DNA of 64,000 bases from JAUVXJ01 sp034411995 (lineage in GTDB: Bacteria; Chloroflexota; Anaerolineae; UBA7937; B3-Chlor). Below are positions 1 to 8,768 of the stretch, piece after piece; position 1 is the stretch's first letter, and every line of letters starts with the position of its first letter. Position numbers and translations under genes: made by a program. The notes under the pieces are model-generated. The model was given only the letters and a program-made list of their open reading frames with translations. It made no database searches and was not told where the DNA came from. The stretch covers positions 1-64,000 of the forward strand of contig DAOUME010000022.1 of assembly GCA_034411995.1 (NCBI GenBank). The letters run 5' to 3'.

Positions 1-59
1 GGGCCCGCCAGGCCGGGCCCCTACGAGTATGCCCCATCCAGTCAGGGGAACCAACGGGG

Positions 60-84
60 AAGAGGCTGGTAGTCTCAGCCTCTT
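60..84. terminator. Hairpin terminator downstream of the VIT/vWA gene
   Basis: A 9-bp perfect inverted repeat (AAGAGGCTG at 60-68 and CAGCCTCTT at 76-84) with a 7-nt loop lies just after the end of the minus-strand vWA gene. A pyrimidine-rich run follows on the plus strand and a short TT on the minus strand. It is likely an intrinsic terminator, perhaps bidirectional. The first 60 bases hold only a GC-rich inverted repeat and no gene. Confidence 0.5.
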
Positions 85-112
85 TCTCTCTCCCTGTGCG
101 GCGGCGGTGCCC

Positions 113-2338
113 CTAGACCGGCAGCAGGCTCATCACCCACTCGATCAATTGAGCCAGGAAGTCCCAGGGACTGGTCGCCGTGTCCGGCGAGGGGATACCG
201 ACCGGGATGTCGATGGGCGGGAAGTCGCCCTCGGACACCTGGTAGGTGGTGCCATCCAGCACCACGATCACCTCCTGGCCCACGGAGAAGTAGTGGCCCC
301 AGTCCGGATGGGCAGCGATGAGCGCGAAGTAGTCCTCGCTGCCGAAGCCGACCTTCACCGTGTCCATGGAGCTATCGAAGGTGGTGTCGGTCCAGATGCC
401 ATCTCGGAGCACGAAGACCTTGTCTCTGATGTATACGATCTGCTCGGTGCTGCCCGCCGCCTTCTCTGTGGAGCGCAGCGCCTCGCGGTTCTCCGCGTCC
501 TCGACCGCCCCGGCACCAACCGCTGGCGCGGGCACGGCGGTGGCCTGCATCCACATCTCGTGGGCAGCCTCTTCTCGGCCTTCCGGCGTGAAGATATCCT
601 GTTCTTCCTCCACCAGGAACGACGTATAGGGGGTCATGATCCCGTAGCGCACGCTGAGATCCACGATCTCGTCGATCAGCTCGCGCCCCTCGCCGTGGAG
701 CCTGATCTCGTTGAGCAGATAGCCGATCTTACGGGTGGCCCACAGCCTGGGGATGAACTCCTCACCGCCCTGGCTCGAGAACTTGAGGTTCTCGTACACG
801 AACCGCTGCTCCTCCCCGTTCACCTGTCCGCTGAGAACGACGTCCGTGCGGCCACCTTCCCTGTATCGGCCCACGACGACCAGTTGGGTCCCGGCAAAGA
901 GGTCAGGCAAGGGATAGGGGTACGTATCCTCCACTCTCAGGTCCCCGAAATCCAGCTCTACGTCAGCCAGCAACGGCATACTCACCTTGGCGTAGAAGCT
1001 TGAGACCTCCTCTTCTATACTCTCCTGGGGGTGCACGTAGGAACTGGCTCCCCGGTTGTCCTGAGCTATGGTGTCCAGGAGGAAAGTATTGACGTCATCG
1101 CCCACCCCAAAGGTGAAGACCCTGACGTTCTCAGAGATCTGGCGGCCGACGTTGGCGATGATCCGGTCCGCATCCGTCACCCCTTCGGTGGGCAGGCCAT
1201 CGGTGAGGAAGATGACGATCTGCGGGCGCTCTCCATTGGCCATGGCCAGCGCCTCGGCCAGCGCCAGGTCGATGTTGGTCCCACCCACCGCCCTCAGATC
1301 GTCGATGAAGCTCTGTGCCTGATCAGCCCGGGTGGCTGGCTCGGGCTCCTGTTCATAGACCCTCACCCCGGTGCTGAAGGCCACGATGTTGAAACGATCC
1401 TCGGAGTTCAGATGCTCCAGGATAAACTCCAGGGCACCCTTGGCCTGCTCGATCTTCTCTCCCTCCATGCTCCCCGAGGTGTCCAGTACGAGGATTACGT
1501 CCTTGGCCACCACCTCCCGCTCGTCTACCTCGACCCTGGGCGCCAGCAGGAGCAGGAAGAATCCGTCCTCGCCGCTTTCCTGGTAGCTGAGCAAGTTGAG
1601 GCCGAACTCGTCGTCTGAGACGGTGTAATACAGCTCGAAATCGCGGTCCGGCAGCACATCAGAGGCCTCGAAGCTGACGTTGACCGTGTGCTCGTCAACT
1701 CGGTCTATGGCCACGTCGTGGCTGGGTGAGTAGATGGCCCTGATGGGCTGCGCCGAGCGCACCTTCACCGAGATCACTACCTCTTCCAGAGGCTGAGCCG
1801 AGAAGCGCTCCGTATCCAGAGGGTAGACGTACTTGATCAGGCCCCCCTCGTTGCCCAGGATCTGGGAATAGGCCAGCTCCACCCTTCGTTCATCTCCCGG
1901 CTCGATGGGGAAGATGCTGGCCTTGAAGGTATCCCTGCCCACGTATTCCAGCAGAGCAGGGTCGAGCCTGCGGCGCACGATGTCCTCGTATATCTGCCGG
2001 GCCTCCTCCCGAGGTAGAATCTCCCCATTCCAGCGCTCTCCGTCCACGTACATGGCGAATTCCGAGATGGCAGCTTCCTCAGGCAGAGGGAAGATGTAGA
2101 TCCCCTCCAGGTCGTACTGGGTATCGTTGAGGAAGACCTGGTCCACCTCCGTGGTGGCTACCTGATCCGTGATCTCCACGGAGACCCGGTGATACTCGAC
2201 CACGAGGTTGGGCGCCCTGGGCGCTGGCACACCGGGCGGAGGATCCACGATCACCACCCCATCCGCGTAGACCGCCCCTGAGGTCCCCAGCAGGAGTCCG
2301 CACAGCAGCAGGCCCATGAGTAGCGTTCTCTTCTTCAT
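113..2338 (-). CDS. Secreted VIT and von Willebrand factor A domain protein
   Basis: This is a 741-residue exported protein of the inter-alpha-trypsin-inhibitor heavy-chain type. I start it at the ATG at 2338, preceded by GGGAGG, because it gives a clean signal peptide (MKKRTLLMGLLLCGLLLG...); an upstream start adds 17 unlikely residues. A VIT domain occupies about residues 30-160. A vWA domain follows with an intact MIDAS motif, DTSGSMEG, beginning at Asp286, and later Thr and Asp residues (FLTDGLPTEG). The last residues form a hydrophobic helix without an LPXTG sorting signal. The domain pair is seen in surface adhesion or matrix-binding proteins; metal-dependent ligand binding is inferred. 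It is divergent from the histidine kinase gene. Confidence 0.88.
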   Translation of the reverse strand: MKKRTLLMGLLLCGLLLGTSGAVYADGVVIVDPPPGVPAPRAPNLVVEYHRVSVEITDQVATTEVDQVFLNDTQYDLEGIYIFPLPEEAAISEFAMYVDGERWNGEILPREEARQIYEDIVRRRLDPALLEYVGRDTFKASIFPIEPGDERRVELAYSQILGNEGGLIKYVYPLDTERFSAQPLEEVVISVKVRSAQPIRAIYSPSHDVAIDRVDEHTVNVSFEASDVLPDRDFELYYTVSDDEFGLNLLSYQESGEDGFFLLLLAPRVEVDEREVVAKDVILVLDTSGSMEGEKIEQAKGALEFILEHLNSEDRFNIVAFSTGVRVYEQEPEPATRADQAQSFIDDLRAVGGTNIDLALAEALAMANGERPQIVIFLTDGLPTEGVTDADRIIANVGRQISENVRVFTFGVGDDVNTFLLDTIAQDNRGASSYVHPQESIEEEVSSFYAKVSMPLLADVELDFGDLRVEDTYPYPLPDLFAGTQLVVVGRYREGGRTDVVLSGQVNGEEQRFVYENLKFSSQGGEEFIPRLWATRKIGYLLNEIRLHGEGRELIDEIVDLSVRYGIMTPYTSFLVEEEQDIFTPEGREEAAHEMWMQATAVPAPAVGAGAVEDAENREALRSTEKAAGSTEQIVYIRDKVFVLRDGIWTDTTFDSSMDTVKVGFGSEDYFALIAAHPDWGHYFSVGQEVIVVLDGTTYQVSEGDFPPIDIPVGIPSPDTATSPWDFLAQLIEWVMSLLPV

Positions 2339-2541
2339 CCCGAGCCTCCCTTCGTCCGTAAGTGGGGTCCGCGACCCCGGAACTGCCAAATCTGACTAAG
2401 AGACGCCTGGCCGCGGGGAAAGGTTCCGCCCTCCGTACGTTGCCCACGGATAGGCCGTTTCGCGGCGCGCCCAGGCACCGTTATACAGAGTACAGTTGTC
2501 AAGCGACACGGATGGTGATAACATCACCAGGGGGAGCAGAA

Positions 2542-4353
2542 ATGGCTGAGCAGGGCACCTCGGTCCATCGAGACGAGAACGAAAGGAGAGGCGATCTCGG
2601 GGCGCTTCTTCCTCTGGTGCGGGTGAGCGAGACCCTGCTCTCTGAAGTGCAGGTCGAACGGCTCTACGACCTCATCCTCAGTGTGGTAGAACAGGAAACC
2701 GGCGCCAACATCGTCTCCCTCATGTTGCTGGACGAGACCACCCAGGACCTGCGCGTGGAGGCTGCCCTGGGGCTGCCCATGGAGCTCGTGGGCACTGCCA
2801 GGGTCGGGATCGGCGAGAGAATCGCCGGATGGGTGCTGGAGAAGGAAGAGCCTCTCCTGCTGACCGACCGCAGCAAGGCAGACCCGGCCATCCGCAGCGC
2901 GATGCAGAGAGAAGAGCTGACCTCTGCACTCTGTGTCCCCCTCAAGATCAGGGGACGCGTGATCGGCGTTCTCAACGCCAGCAAGACCGGGTGGGATTCC
3001 CCCTTCGACGATACTGACCTGGACCTGCTCTCCATCCTGGCCAGTCAGGTGGCCATCGCCATCGAGAACTCACGCGTTCACGCGGCCACCAGGGAGAGAA
3101 CCAATCAGTTGGCGGCCCTCAATGAGGTGGGACGAGTCGTCATCTCCACGCTCAACCTCGACGAGGTACTTCGCCTGGCCATGCAAAGCATCAATCAGAT
3201 CATCGAGGCGGAAGCCGGGTCCCTCTTGCTGCTCGACGAGACGACCAATGAACTCGTGTTTCGCATGAGTCTCCACGGCAGCTTGCGACAAGACCCGCCC
3301 CTGACACTCCAGATCGGACAGGGCATCGCAGGTTGGGTAGTCAAAGATGGCCAACCTCTCCTGGTTCCTGACGTCAGCGCCGATCCCCGGCATCTCAAGG
3401 AAGCCGCTGAGAAGTTCGGCCTGGAGTGTCGCTCCATCTTGTGTGTACCCCTGGTGATCAGAGACCACGTCATCGGAGCCATCGAGCTGGTCAACAAACG
3501 GGACGGCAAGTTCACGAGCGGAGACCTCGAACTGCTGAGCTCGATGGCTGCTACCGTCGCCATAGCGCTGGAGAATGCGCGTCTATACACAGAGCTGGCG
3601 GAGTTCGCCCGCGAACTGGAGCAATCGCAGGCTCAATTGGTGAAAGCCGAGAAGCTGGCCGCCACCGGCAAGCTCGCTGCGTCGTTGGCGCACGAGATCA
3701 ACAACCCGTTGCAGGCGATTCAGAACTGCCTGCATCTGGTCACGCAAAGGCGCACTCTCGACGAGAAGAAGCGTCAAGTGTATCTGTCCATGGCTCAGGA
3801 AGAGGTCCAGCGACTCATCGATCTCGTGCAACGCATGCTGGACTTCTATCGCCCCTCCAGCGAAGGCCAGGGTCCCGTGGACTTGCAGGTGGTACTGGAC
3901 GACGTCTTGACCCTGGCCGGCAAGCGCATTCAGCACGGAGACGTCATGGTGCATCGGAATGCGACTGACCCCTTGCCTCCCGTATGGGGACTAGCGAATC
4001 AACTGAAGCAAGTCTTCCTCAACATCATCATCAACGCCGTGGAAGCGATGCCTGGGGGAGGCGATCTGCACATCGATACGGATGGGGACGAAGAACGGGG
4101 CGAGGTAAGTGTGAGCTTCACCGACACGGGTGCGGGTATCCCCCTCTCGGAACTCGGCAACATCTTCGATCCCTTCTTCACCTCAAAGCCCAAGGGTACG
4201 GGGCTCGGCCTTTCTATCAGCCACGGCATCATTGAGAGACACGGAGGGAGGATCGAGGTCAAGAGCGAGGCCGGCAAAGGGTCCACGTTCACCGTACATC
4301 TTCCCACTCAGGCGCGGAGCCTACACGCGAACGCAATTTCTCCGGCTCGGTGA
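2542..4353 (+). CDS. Soluble histidine kinase with two GAF domains
   Basis: A 603-residue cytoplasmic sensor kinase with no membrane segments. I prefer the ATG at 2542, which follows GGGGAGCAGA, over longer in-frame extensions. Two GAF domains (about residues 35-190 and 205-360) precede a HisKA helix with the phospho-acceptor His384 in the sequence LAHEINNPLQ. The HATPase domain shows the N box (INAVEAMP), G1 (DTGAGI) and F/G2 (DPFFTSKPKGTGLGLS) motifs. All catalytic boxes look intact. No response regulator is adjacent; the next operon encodes roadblock proteins and an MglA-like GTPase, so the kinase may feed that module, which is an inference from proximity. Confidence 0.92.
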   Translation: MAEQGTSVHRDENERRGDLGALLPLVRVSETLLSEVQVERLYDLILSVVEQETGANIVSLMLLDETTQDLRVEAALGLPMELVGTARVGIGERIAGWVLEKEEPLLLTDRSKADPAIRSAMQREELTSALCVPLKIRGRVIGVLNASKTGWDSPFDDTDLDLLSILASQVAIAIENSRVHAATRERTNQLAALNEVGRVVISTLNLDEVLRLAMQSINQIIEAEAGSLLLLDETTNELVFRMSLHGSLRQDPPLTLQIGQGIAGWVVKDGQPLLVPDVSADPRHLKEAAEKFGLECRSILCVPLVIRDHVIGAIELVNKRDGKFTSGDLELLSSMAATVAIALENARLYTELAEFARELEQSQAQLVKAEKLAATGKLAASLAHEINNPLQAIQNCLHLVTQRRTLDEKKRQVYLSMAQEEVQRLIDLVQRMLDFYRPSSEGQGPVDLQVVLDDVLTLAGKRIQHGDVMVHRNATDPLPPVWGLANQLKQVFLNIIINAVEAMPGGGDLHIDTDGDEERGEVSVSFTDTGAGIPLSELGNIFDPFFTSKPKGTGLGLSISHGIIERHGGRIEVKSEAGKGSTFTVHLPTQARSLHANAISPAR

Positions 4354-4394
4354 GCAGCATGATCCACGAGCGTTGCAGCACGAGCGCGCAGTTG

Positions 4395-4423
4395 TTGACA
4401 ACTGCGAGAAAAGGTGATATACT
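4395..4423 (+). promoter_or_regulatory. Consensus sigma-70 promoter of the roadblock/GTPase operon
   Basis: TTGACA at 4395-4400 and TATACT at 4418-4423 are separated by exactly 17 bp. Transcription should start near 4430, giving a leader of about 130 nt before the first gene at 4562. The kinase gene ends 42 bp upstream, so the operon has its own start. Confidence 0.88.
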
Positions 4424-4429
4424 ACACTG

Positions 4430-4533
4430 GCAAGGCCCTCGCGTCTGCAACCACGTTGGTCCCTTGTCTTGCCGAGGGGAGTTAGTCAGCAGGTCAGCTT
4501 CTGTGGAGATGGAATAGGGGGCTGGCCTTTTTT
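4430..4533 (+). ncRNA. Structured leader RNA or small RNA ending in a terminator
   Basis: The stretch between a consensus promoter and an intrinsic terminator is about 104 nt and does not encode a plausible peptide. Near its 5' end GGCAAG (4429-4434) can pair with CTTGCC (4468-4473), and CCCTCG (4436-4441) can pair with CGAGGG (4473-4478); the interleaved order has H-type pseudoknot topology. ACCA/TGGT at 4450-4460 forms a small hairpin inside. I do not recognise a known riboswitch class. It may be an attenuating leader for the downstream operon or an independent small RNA. Confidence 0.5.
4491..4533 (+). terminator. Intrinsic terminator inside the operon leader
   Basis: AGGTCAGC (4491-4498) pairs with GCTGGCCT (4521-4528) over 8 bp with one G-U pair, followed by six T residues (4528-4533). 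It lies between the promoter at 4395 and the first coding sequence at 4562, so it would stop transcription before the operon unless bypassed. This is the arrangement expected of an attenuator. Confidence 0.7.
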
Positions 4534-4561
4534 GCATTCGGGTAGATGACGAGGGGAGGGC

Positions 4562-5167
4562 ATGAGAAGACAGGCCGTTTCTTCACTGTCGGGGGAGTAC
4601 CTGGAAGCCATCAGCAGGAGGCTGAAAGAACTGCTTGTCGATGCCGATGCGGCGTCCGTGGTCATGGTCGACACCATGGGCCAGGTCATCGCGCAGGCCG
4701 GAGAAGTCGGCGATCTCGACATCACCACCGTCGTTTCGCTCCTGGCAGCCAGCTTCGCCACCACCTCGGAAATGTCACGTCAATTGAAGGAGGCGCGCAG
4801 GACGTTCAACCTCACCTTCCACGAAGGAGAGAGGTATGACATCTATGCGTCCAACATCGCCAGCGGTCTGTTCCTGGTCCTGATTTTCGACAGGCATGCC
4901 TATGCTCCCAAGATCGGGATGGTCTGGCTGTACATCAAGCGGAGCATTCAGGACCTGCTGCGCATCGTGGCCGAGACAGACGCCGCAAGGCCCAAGGAGA
5001 CCCTGACCTCTGACTTCGCCAAGTCCCTTAGCAGCGAGCTGGATAACCTCTTCCAGGATAGAAAAGCGCCAGCGCCACCGAGTGGCAAATGGGAGGAGGA
5101 ACAGATGCAGGACCTGATCCGTTGGCGAACCAGAGGCCCGCAAGGGTCCACGAAAGGGGAGGGGTAG
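4562..5167 (+). CDS. Roadblock/LC7 domain protein, first gene of the operon
   Basis: A 201-residue soluble protein. The N-terminal 120 residues have the roadblock/LC7 pattern: a helix (EYLEAISRRLKELL), a strand with VVMVDTMGQVIAQAG, a central helix and the closing strands FHEGERYDIYASNI and FLVLIFD. The C-terminal 70 residues are helical and polar. Roadblock proteins of bacteria bind Ras-like GTPases, often as activating proteins (MglB for MglA). It shares its fold and layout with the gene at 7059, of which it looks like a paralogue. The stop codon abuts the start of the next gene at 5168. Confidence 0.85.
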   Translation: MRRQAVSSLSGEYLEAISRRLKELLVDADAASVVMVDTMGQVIAQAGEVGDLDITTVVSLLAASFATTSEMSRQLKEARRTFNLTFHEGERYDIYASNIASGLFLVLIFDRHAYAPKIGMVWLYIKRSIQDLLRIVAETDAARPKETLTSDFAKSLSSELDNLFQDRKAPAPPSGKWEEEQMQDLIRWRTRGPQGSTKGEG

Positions 5168-5857
5168 ATGCCGCTCGAGGGAAACCTGCGGGAGCTAAGC
5201 CTGACGAACATCATCCAGTTGAACTGCAACGAAATGAACACCGCCACAGTGGTTCTGATGCACGAAGGCAGGGAGGGCATCGTCTGCTTCTCAGATGGAG
5301 CGGTCGTGCACGCTGCCGTGGAGGACCTGGTCGGTGAGGAGGCTGTCTACGAACTCCTCGCCTGGCCGGACGGGTCTTTCGTCGTGCACCAGGGACAGGC
5401 GGCGCCGGAGAGAACCATCTCAGGCAATTGGAACACCCTTCTTCTCGAGGGTATTCGCCGACTGGATGAAGGCGAGAGCGTGACGTGGGACAAGGTGGAG
5501 GCGGAACCCGCCACGGCCTCATCCGATCAGGGTGATGACATGACCAGACTCGCTCACGATCTGAAGATGATAGGCGGTGTGGAAGGGACGGTCATCATCT
5601 CCCACGACGGAGTGGTCTTCGCCAGTGACATCGATGGCAACCCTGAGAAAGAGGGTGCGGTCGCTGTGTTCGTGGGCAATGCGGCCAAGGAAGCAGGGGA
5701 AATGATGGAGCTTGCCCCGTTCGACTGGGGACTGATTACCATGGGCAAAGACAGAATGCTGGTCATGGAACGGCCCAGGTTCTTCGTCGGCCTGGCCTTG
5801 GGCGAGAAGGCGTCACCGGCCCTGGTGAGCGCCGAGGCAGCGAAAATTCTGGGATAG
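5168..5857 (+). CDS. DUF4388 (PATAN) plus roadblock/LC7 protein
   Basis: A 229-residue two-domain protein. Residues 1-100 match DUF4388/PATAN (MPLEGNLRELSLTNIIQL, then FSDGAVVHA and a GEEAVYELLAWPDGSF strand-helix pattern). Residues 125-229 form a roadblock/LC7 domain (LKMIGGVEGTVIISHDGVVFAS, LVMERPRFFVGLAL). PATAN domains are common in bacterial systems that control small GTPases and two-component signalling. The gene starts one base after the previous stop, so the two are translationally coupled. A role as adaptor or GTPase regulator is inferred. Confidence 0.85.
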   Translation: MPLEGNLRELSLTNIIQLNCNEMNTATVVLMHEGREGIVCFSDGAVVHAAVEDLVGEEAVYELLAWPDGSFVVHQGQAAPERTISGNWNTLLLEGIRRLDEGESVTWDKVEAEPATASSDQGDDMTRLAHDLKMIGGVEGTVIISHDGVVFASDIDGNPEKEGAVAVFVGNAAKEAGEMMELAPFDWGLITMGKDRMLVMERPRFFVGLALGEKASPALVSAEAAKILG

Positions 5858-5873
5858 AAACGGAGGGAGGCCC

Positions 5874-7034
5874 GTGGAACAACTCTTGGCTGACATCAAT
5901 GCTGTGGCTGGCGTGAAGGGGTCCTTCGTATGCGACGTAGACGGCGCGATAGTGGCGCGAGCCCTACCCGCATCCCTCGATGAGACCAGAATCCTGCCTG
6001 CCGCTCGTACCATTCTGCAAACCATCGACGGATTGGAAACCACCAGACGGCGCAAGGTCCAGGAATTGGACATACTCTTTCGCGACGCACGGATGGTCGT
6101 CAAGAACCTGCGTGTAGGCTGCCTGTACGTCGTCTGCGCGCGCAACATCAATGTCCCCCTGCTGAACTTGACGGCCAACCTGTCGGCGAAGAAGCTGGCC
6201 GAGATGCTGAAGGAGCCAGAGTCGGAAACCGCCGGCCCTCCAGCGGTAGCAGTGGCCGCGGAGAAAGCCGCAACGCTCGAGGAGGTCCCCACCGGAGACC
6301 CCTCCGTCTTGCTGCTGGCGCGGGCCCACGAGCTCATCGGCGCTGCCTCGCGGAGAGGTATCTGTCTGCGCCTCCTGGGAGGCATGGCCGTCAAGGCCAC
6401 GTGTGGGAGCGCGGCCAGCATTTCCCTGCCACCGGAGGGACTCGACCTGGATCTCGCCGCCTATGGCAAGGATCGCAAGCAACTGGAACTCGTCATGGAG
6501 GAGCTGGGTTATGATCCTCAGCGACGCTTCAACGCCCTGCACGGGCACAGACGCCTCAAGTACTTTAACGAGGAGCAGGGCCTTGGGCTGGACGTGTTCG
6601 TCGATACCTTCCACATGTGTCACCAACTGCCCTTCAGCGATCGCCTGGAGATGAGCGAGTTCACGCTGCCCATGGCCGATCTGTTGCTGTCCAAGCTGCA
6701 GATAGTGCAGATGGGAGAGAATGACCTTAGAGACATCTACGCCATCTTATGTGATCACGAACTCGGGCACCTGGGAGACGTGGACAGCGTGGAAGCCAGC
6801 TACATCGGCTCCATCTGCAGCGATGACTGGGGCTGGTACAAGACGATCACCCTGAACCTGACCAAGAGTATAGAGTTGGTAGATGACTTCCTGGCAGACG
6901 AGGAGAGGGAGGTTTACGTATCCCGCGCCCGTCAACTCATGCAAGTCATCGAGGCGGTGCCCAAGTCGCTCCGCTGGCAGGCCAGGGCAAGGATTGGCGA
7001 GGCCAGGCGCTGGTACGACTTGCCTGAAGAGTAG
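5874..7034 (+). CDS. Roadblock/LC7 domain fused to a nucleotidyltransferase-fold domain
   Basis: A 386-residue protein starting at a GTG (5874) after GGAGG. The first 115 residues are a roadblock/LC7 domain (VAGVKGSFVCDVDGAIVARAL, CLYVVCARNI). After a linker, residues 145-386 show a Pol-beta/MNT-type nucleotidyltransferase core: Gly169-Gly170 in LLGGMAVKA, the acidic pair Asp191 and Asp193 in LDLDLA, and a third acidic strand LDVFVD (Asp240, Asp244). All metal-binding positions seem kept, so it may be active. The family resembles AbiEii or kanamycin-type transferases only at the fold level. I do not know a described roadblock-transferase fusion; nucleotidyl transfer onto a GTPase partner is a guess. 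Confidence 0.75.
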   Translation: MEQLLADINAVAGVKGSFVCDVDGAIVARALPASLDETRILPAARTILQTIDGLETTRRRKVQELDILFRDARMVVKNLRVGCLYVVCARNINVPLLNLTANLSAKKLAEMLKEPESETAGPPAVAVAAEKAATLEEVPTGDPSVLLLARAHELIGAASRRGICLRLLGGMAVKATCGSAASISLPPEGLDLDLAAYGKDRKQLELVMEELGYDPQRRFNALHGHRRLKYFNEEQGLGLDVFVDTFHMCHQLPFSDRLEMSEFTLPMADLLLSKLQIVQMGENDLRDIYAILCDHELGHLGDVDSVEASYIGSICSDDWGWYKTITLNLTKSIELVDDFLADEEREVYVSRARQLMQVIEAVPKSLRWQARARIGEARRWYDLPEE

Positions 7035-7058
7035 CGACCAACTGATGGAGATGGCAAG

Positions 7059-7541
7059 ATGCAGCATCTGAATCCCCCAGACGAGCTTTTCGTCCGCATG
7101 GATGACTGCCTCGAGCGGCTCCTCGATCGGAGCCGGGCAGTCTGCGTACTACTGGCCGACATCAGCGGACAGTTGATCGTACAAAGAGGCAAGGACACCA
7201 GATTGGACACCTCGGCGCTGGCAGCCGTCACCGCCAGCAACATGGCAGCGACCGAGGAGATGGCCAGGCAGATAGGTGAGCCTGCACCTTTTTCCTACCT
7301 CTTCCACGAGGGGACCAGGCGGAGCATCTACGTCTCGGCCGTCGGCAAGACTTTTCTGCTGGTGATCGTCTTTGACGAGATGTCACAAGTGGGGTTGGTG
7401 CGCATCTTCGCCAGGCTCGCGGTGAACGAACTGCTGGAGGTCACCACCGAGCTCGAGCCCTGGTTGGAGAAGGCAGGTTCGGTGGTGGATCGCGACTTCG
7501 GTGGGGCACTGGCCGACCAACTGGACAAAGCGTTCATCTGA
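7059..7541 (+). CDS. Roadblock/LC7 domain protein
   Basis: A 160-residue protein that looks like a shorter paralogue of the first operon gene. The pattern is the same: MDDCLERLLDRSRAVCVLLADISGQLIVQRG, then a helix TSALAAVTASNMAATEEM, then FHEGTRRSIYVSAVG and FLLVIVFD. It sits directly upstream of the MglA-like GTPase gene, as MglB does next to MglA in many bacteria. It is therefore the best candidate for the GTPase-activating partner, an inference from order. Confidence 0.85.
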   Translation: MQHLNPPDELFVRMDDCLERLLDRSRAVCVLLADISGQLIVQRGKDTRLDTSALAAVTASNMAATEEMARQIGEPAPFSYLFHEGTRRSIYVSAVGKTFLLVIVFDEMSQVGLVRIFARLAVNELLEVTTELEPWLEKAGSVVDRDFGGALADQLDKAFI

Positions 7542-7577
7542 TCGAGAGGAACCACGGCCTTTGCCGTGGAGTGCACC

Positions 7578-8150
7578 ATGTTCGTCAACTGGAAGATGCG
7601 CGAGATCAACCTCAAAGTGGTGTACTACGGGCCGGCCCTCAGCGGCAAGACTACCAACCTGGAGTACATCTACAGCCGAACCAACCCAGAGCTCAGGGGA
7701 GAGCTCATCTCCCTCAAGACCCGCGGTGATCGCACGGTGTACTTCGATTTCATGCAGCTTGAGCTAGGGCGGATCAAGGGACTCAAGCCCAAGTTCAACC
7801 TCTACACCGTGCCCGGGCAGCCCTGCTACATAGCCAGTCGAAGACTGGTTCTCCAGGGTGCGGACGGTGTGGTCTACGTGGCCGATTCCCAATTGAACCG
7901 ACTCAAGGCCAACATAGATACGATGCGGAGCCTGCACCAGAACCTTCAGACCCTGGGGTTCGATCCGCGCGACTTTCCCCTGGTGATGCAGTACAATAAG
8001 CGGGATCTGCCCAGCATAGCGCCCGTCGCCCTTCTGCGGATGCAGCTAGCCCACGACGGCGTCCCGCAGTTCCAATCGGTAGCCACCGAGGGCGTCGGCG
8101 TTCTGGAGACACTGAAGGCCGCCATCAACTTGGTAGTTTCCAGGCTGTAG
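7578..8150 (+). CDS. mglA: MglA-type small Ras-like GTPase
   Basis: A 190-residue GTPase. I start it at ATG 7578, which follows GGAG and yields the family start MFVNWKMREINLKVVYYG; a GTG 12 bases upstream is less likely. The P-loop is GPALSGKTT, and the switch region contains DRTVYFDF. The G3 motif reads TVPGQ, with Thr in place of the usual Asp, as in the MglA family. The G4 motif is NKRD. MglA proteins set cell polarity and motility in Myxococcus and occur widely in gliding and non-gliding bacteria. The surrounding roadblock genes point to a regulated GTPase switch. Confidence 0.93.
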   Translation: MFVNWKMREINLKVVYYGPALSGKTTNLEYIYSRTNPELRGELISLKTRGDRTVYFDFMQLELGRIKGLKPKFNLYTVPGQPCYIASRRLVLQGADGVVYVADSQLNRLKANIDTMRSLHQNLQTLGFDPRDFPLVMQYNKRDLPSIAPVALLRMQLAHDGVPQFQSVATEGVGVLETLKAAINLVVSRL

Positions 8151-8155
8151 GAAGA

Positions 8156-8536
8156 ATGCCCAAGATACCCTTCGAAGAGACCCTGGAGAGAATCAACCGC
8201 GAAGGCAAGTTCGAGGCCTCGGTGCTCGCCACCCACGACGGCCTGCCCATCGCCACCGCACCCTCGGACTACGACACCGAGATCACGGCCGCCATGGTGG
8301 CCCTGCTGAGAAGTGCGGCACAGCAGACTCAGGTCCAGGTGGGATTGGCTGCGGTGGACGAAGTCTCCATCAGGTCCTCCGATCACATACGGCTGGTGTG
8401 CCGCTCTTTCCAGGTGGACGGCGAGGATTTCATCCTGGCGGTCGTGGTGCCCGCCGAGCAACGCTACTACAGGCAGCTCACCAACCGGGCGATCAAGGAG
8501 CTCAGAACAGCCTGGCGCGCCATGGTCCGGGCTTGA
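8156..8536 (+). CDS. Roadblock/LC7 domain protein, last gene of the operon
   Basis: A 126-residue single-domain roadblock protein beginning five bases after the GTPase stop. The core reads FEASVLATHDGLPIATAP, then a helix with AAMVALLRSAAQ and strands IRLVCRSFQVDGEDFILAVVV. It ends in a helix like those that mediate dimerisation. With it the operon encodes five roadblock domains, more than a simple MglA/MglB pair would need. Confidence 0.88.
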   Translation: MPKIPFEETLERINREGKFEASVLATHDGLPIATAPSDYDTEITAAMVALLRSAAQQTQVQVGLAAVDEVSIRSSDHIRLVCRSFQVDGEDFILAVVVPAEQRYYRQLTNRAIKELRTAWRAMVRA

Positions 8537-8768
8537 CGGCCCGCGCACTCGACGAAGTTGCGGTATCCGGGTGCACGCTGGATATCTCTCCGGTTTCTTC
8601 GTCCGTTCGAGGCCACTGGCGGGGATCCCGAGAGCAAGCCCGGCGCCGGACCGCCAGGACCACGGACTACCAGCCCGACTCGTCGTACCTGCCCCTGGCC
8701 GCAGCCAATCACACCAGGCAGACGTGCCTTCTTTCAGTCCGATCCTTCTCGCCCATGTAGCCCTCGCT

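Noticed and set aside
2514..2528. Inverted repeat GGTGAT-AAC-ATCACC before the histidine kinase as an operator
   Set aside because: It is short and no promoter elements are well placed around it.
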